A stretch of 62,070 nucleotides of DNA, taken from the IMG/VR virus record IMGVR_UViG_3300017742_000005, positions 1 through 62,070 of that record. One strand, written 5' to 3'. Positions 61,331 to 62,070 of this stretch are shown in pieces. Position numbers and translations under genes: made by a program. The notes below the pieces were generated by a model, which was given only the letters and a program-made list of their open reading frames with translations, made no database searches and had not been told where the DNA came from. Origin of the DNA: a virus. Positions within the stretch are counted from its first letter, which is position 1, and every line of letters starts with the position of its first letter.

Positions 61331-61345
61331 CTATATAAAATTTAA
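61331..61345 (+). promoter_or_regulatory. YATATAA-type box (class A)
   Basis: CTATATAAAATTTAA after a TTTTAG tract; it lies 54 bases before the exonuclease ATG, further than most copies. Confidence 0.4.
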
Positions 61346-61384
61346 CAGAGAGAGTCTGGAAATAGTATAGTTTAAAAGTATAAT

Positions 61385-62070
61385 ATGGAAAAAGTAAAAA
61401 ACATAGTTTGGTTTGATTTAGAAACCACAGGAGTAAACACAAGTAGCGATAGAATTATCGAGATCGCAATGATAAAAACTGATTCTGAAGGAAATGAAAT
61501 AGATTCTTTTCAGTCATTAGTTAATCCCGGCCCTAATGCAGTCATGAGAGAAGAAGCTCAAGATAAGCACGGTATCACACCAGAACAATTAAAAGATGCG
61601 CCCCAATTTGATTTAATAGCCAAAGAAGTTTTGGACTTTATTGATGATAGTGACTTAGGTGGATATAACGCACTTTACTTTGATGTACCAATGCTCGTAG
61701 AGGAATTTATGAGAAGTGGTATTGCATTCTCGCATCGCCAAAGAGCTGTAGTAGATCCTTTTTTAATTTATTCAAAATATGAACGTAGAGATTTAAGTAC
61801 TGCATATAAAAAATATACAGGAAAGGATTTAGAAGGCGCTCATAGGGCCGATGTTGATATTCGTGCAACAATGGAAATATTTCAAAAACAAAAAGAACTT
61901 TATGACATGCCAACCACAGCAAAAGAAATTGATGATGTTGTAAATGAATCAAGAAAAGATCAAGTAGACCTTAGTGGTAAATATAAATTTGCTGAAATAA
62001 ATGGTAAACGAGAAATTGTATTTAACTTTGGTAAAAACAAAGGAAAACCGTTTAAAGAAGTTTATGAAAC
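61385..62070 (+). CDS. DnaQ-like 3'-5' exonuclease, 3' partial
   Basis: The frame is open from ATG at 61385 to the window edge, 228 codons, so the C-terminus is missing. WFDLETTG (residues 9-16) is ExoI with its Asp and Glu, GYNALYFDVPML is ExoII, and HRADVD is ExoIII, the DEDDh layout. A later block (YKFAEINGKREIVFNFGKNK) resembles the C-terminal part of ExoX-type proteins. It is separate from the exonuclease built into gp43A and probably serves repair or host-DNA degradation. Confidence 0.85.
   Translation, partial: MEKVKNIVWFDLETTGVNTSSDRIIEIAMIKTDSEGNEIDSFQSLVNPGPNAVMREEAQDKHGITPEQLKDAPQFDLIAKEVLDFIDDSDLGGYNALYFDVPMLVEEFMRSGIAFSHRQRAVVDPFLIYSKYERRDLSTAYKKYTGKDLEGAHRADVDIRATMEIFQKQKELYDMPTTAKEIDDVVNESRKDQVDLSGKYKFAEINGKREIVFNFGKNKGKPFKEVYE

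Noticed and set aside
1-62070. tRNA genes, insertion sequences, CRISPR or attachment sites
   Set aside because: Reading by eye found no cloverleaf-like block, transposase or repeat-spacer array; a tRNA scan was not possible here, so a missed tRNA cannot be fully excluded.

Overview
The window is a 62 kb, AT-rich stretch of a T4-like myovirus genome. The hallmark genes are recognisable from motifs: portal (gp20), prohead protease, major capsid protein (gp23), large terminase (gp17), sheath and tube (gp18/gp19), tape measure, UvsX, gp41 helicase, gp46/gp47 recombination nuclease, gp44 clamp loader, and a family-B DNA polymerase in two pieces. All genes but one lie on the + strand, packed with short overlaps. 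Several features point to a Bacteroidota (flavobacteria-like) host: a 58-residue histone-H1-like gene of the type common in that phylum, start codons preceded by A-rich tracts instead of Shine-Dalgarno sequences, and very low GC. The host is inferred, not shown.

Layout. 1-2.9 kb: the 3' end of a collagen-like fibre gene and small genes, including a coiled-coil/membrane protein that may act in lysis. 3-6.1 kb: a sigma-70-like factor, an HNH-like protein, a NEIL1-type DNA glycosylase, an all-alpha dUTPase and a methyltransferase. 6.1-7.5 kb: N-terminal half of the DNA polymerase. 7.5-10.4 kb: ribonucleotide reductase (nrdB, nrdA). 10.4-19.9 kb: a long glycan and small-molecule cassette (KdsA, GNAT-WbqC fusion, glycosyltransferases, HAD phosphatase, APH-like kinase, nucleotidyltransferase, epimerase) with a C5-cytosine methyltransferase and the histone-like gene. 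20-22.9 kb: sliding clamp, a WavE-like gene, then the C-terminal half of the polymerase. 22.9-30.6 kb: a propeller-TPR protein, UvsX, gp41, gp47 and gp46. 30.6-42.3 kb: head genes and the gp55-like late sigma factor. 42.2-43.0 kb: the lone minus-strand gene. 43.1-47.5 kb: clamp loader, FEN nuclease and a small membrane protein. 47.5-61.3 kb: a virion protein, terminase with an embedded GroES-like gene, sheath, tube, a GIY-YIG-like gene, the gp26/gp51 pair and the tape measure. 61.4 kb to the end: a DnaQ-like exonuclease that runs off the window.

How the parts fit. Two recurrent AT-rich boxes sit about 17-40 nt before many genes. One form (YATATAA-W-AATAAA, after a T-rich tract) mostly precedes replication and metabolic genes. 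The other (GAATATATAAA) mostly precedes structural genes and resembles T4 late promoters. Two sigma-like proteins are encoded, which suits such a two-class scheme.

The observations most worth a second look are: the polymerase split by about 14 kb; the gp26/gp51 overlap with a GC-rich, possibly pseudoknotted RNA element and an isolated AGGAGG; the NEIL1-like zincless-finger glycosylase; the fused protease-scaffold with 14-residue repeats; the internal-protein candidate with a T4-type capsid-targeting sequence; and the phage-borne histone-like protein and KdsA cassette.
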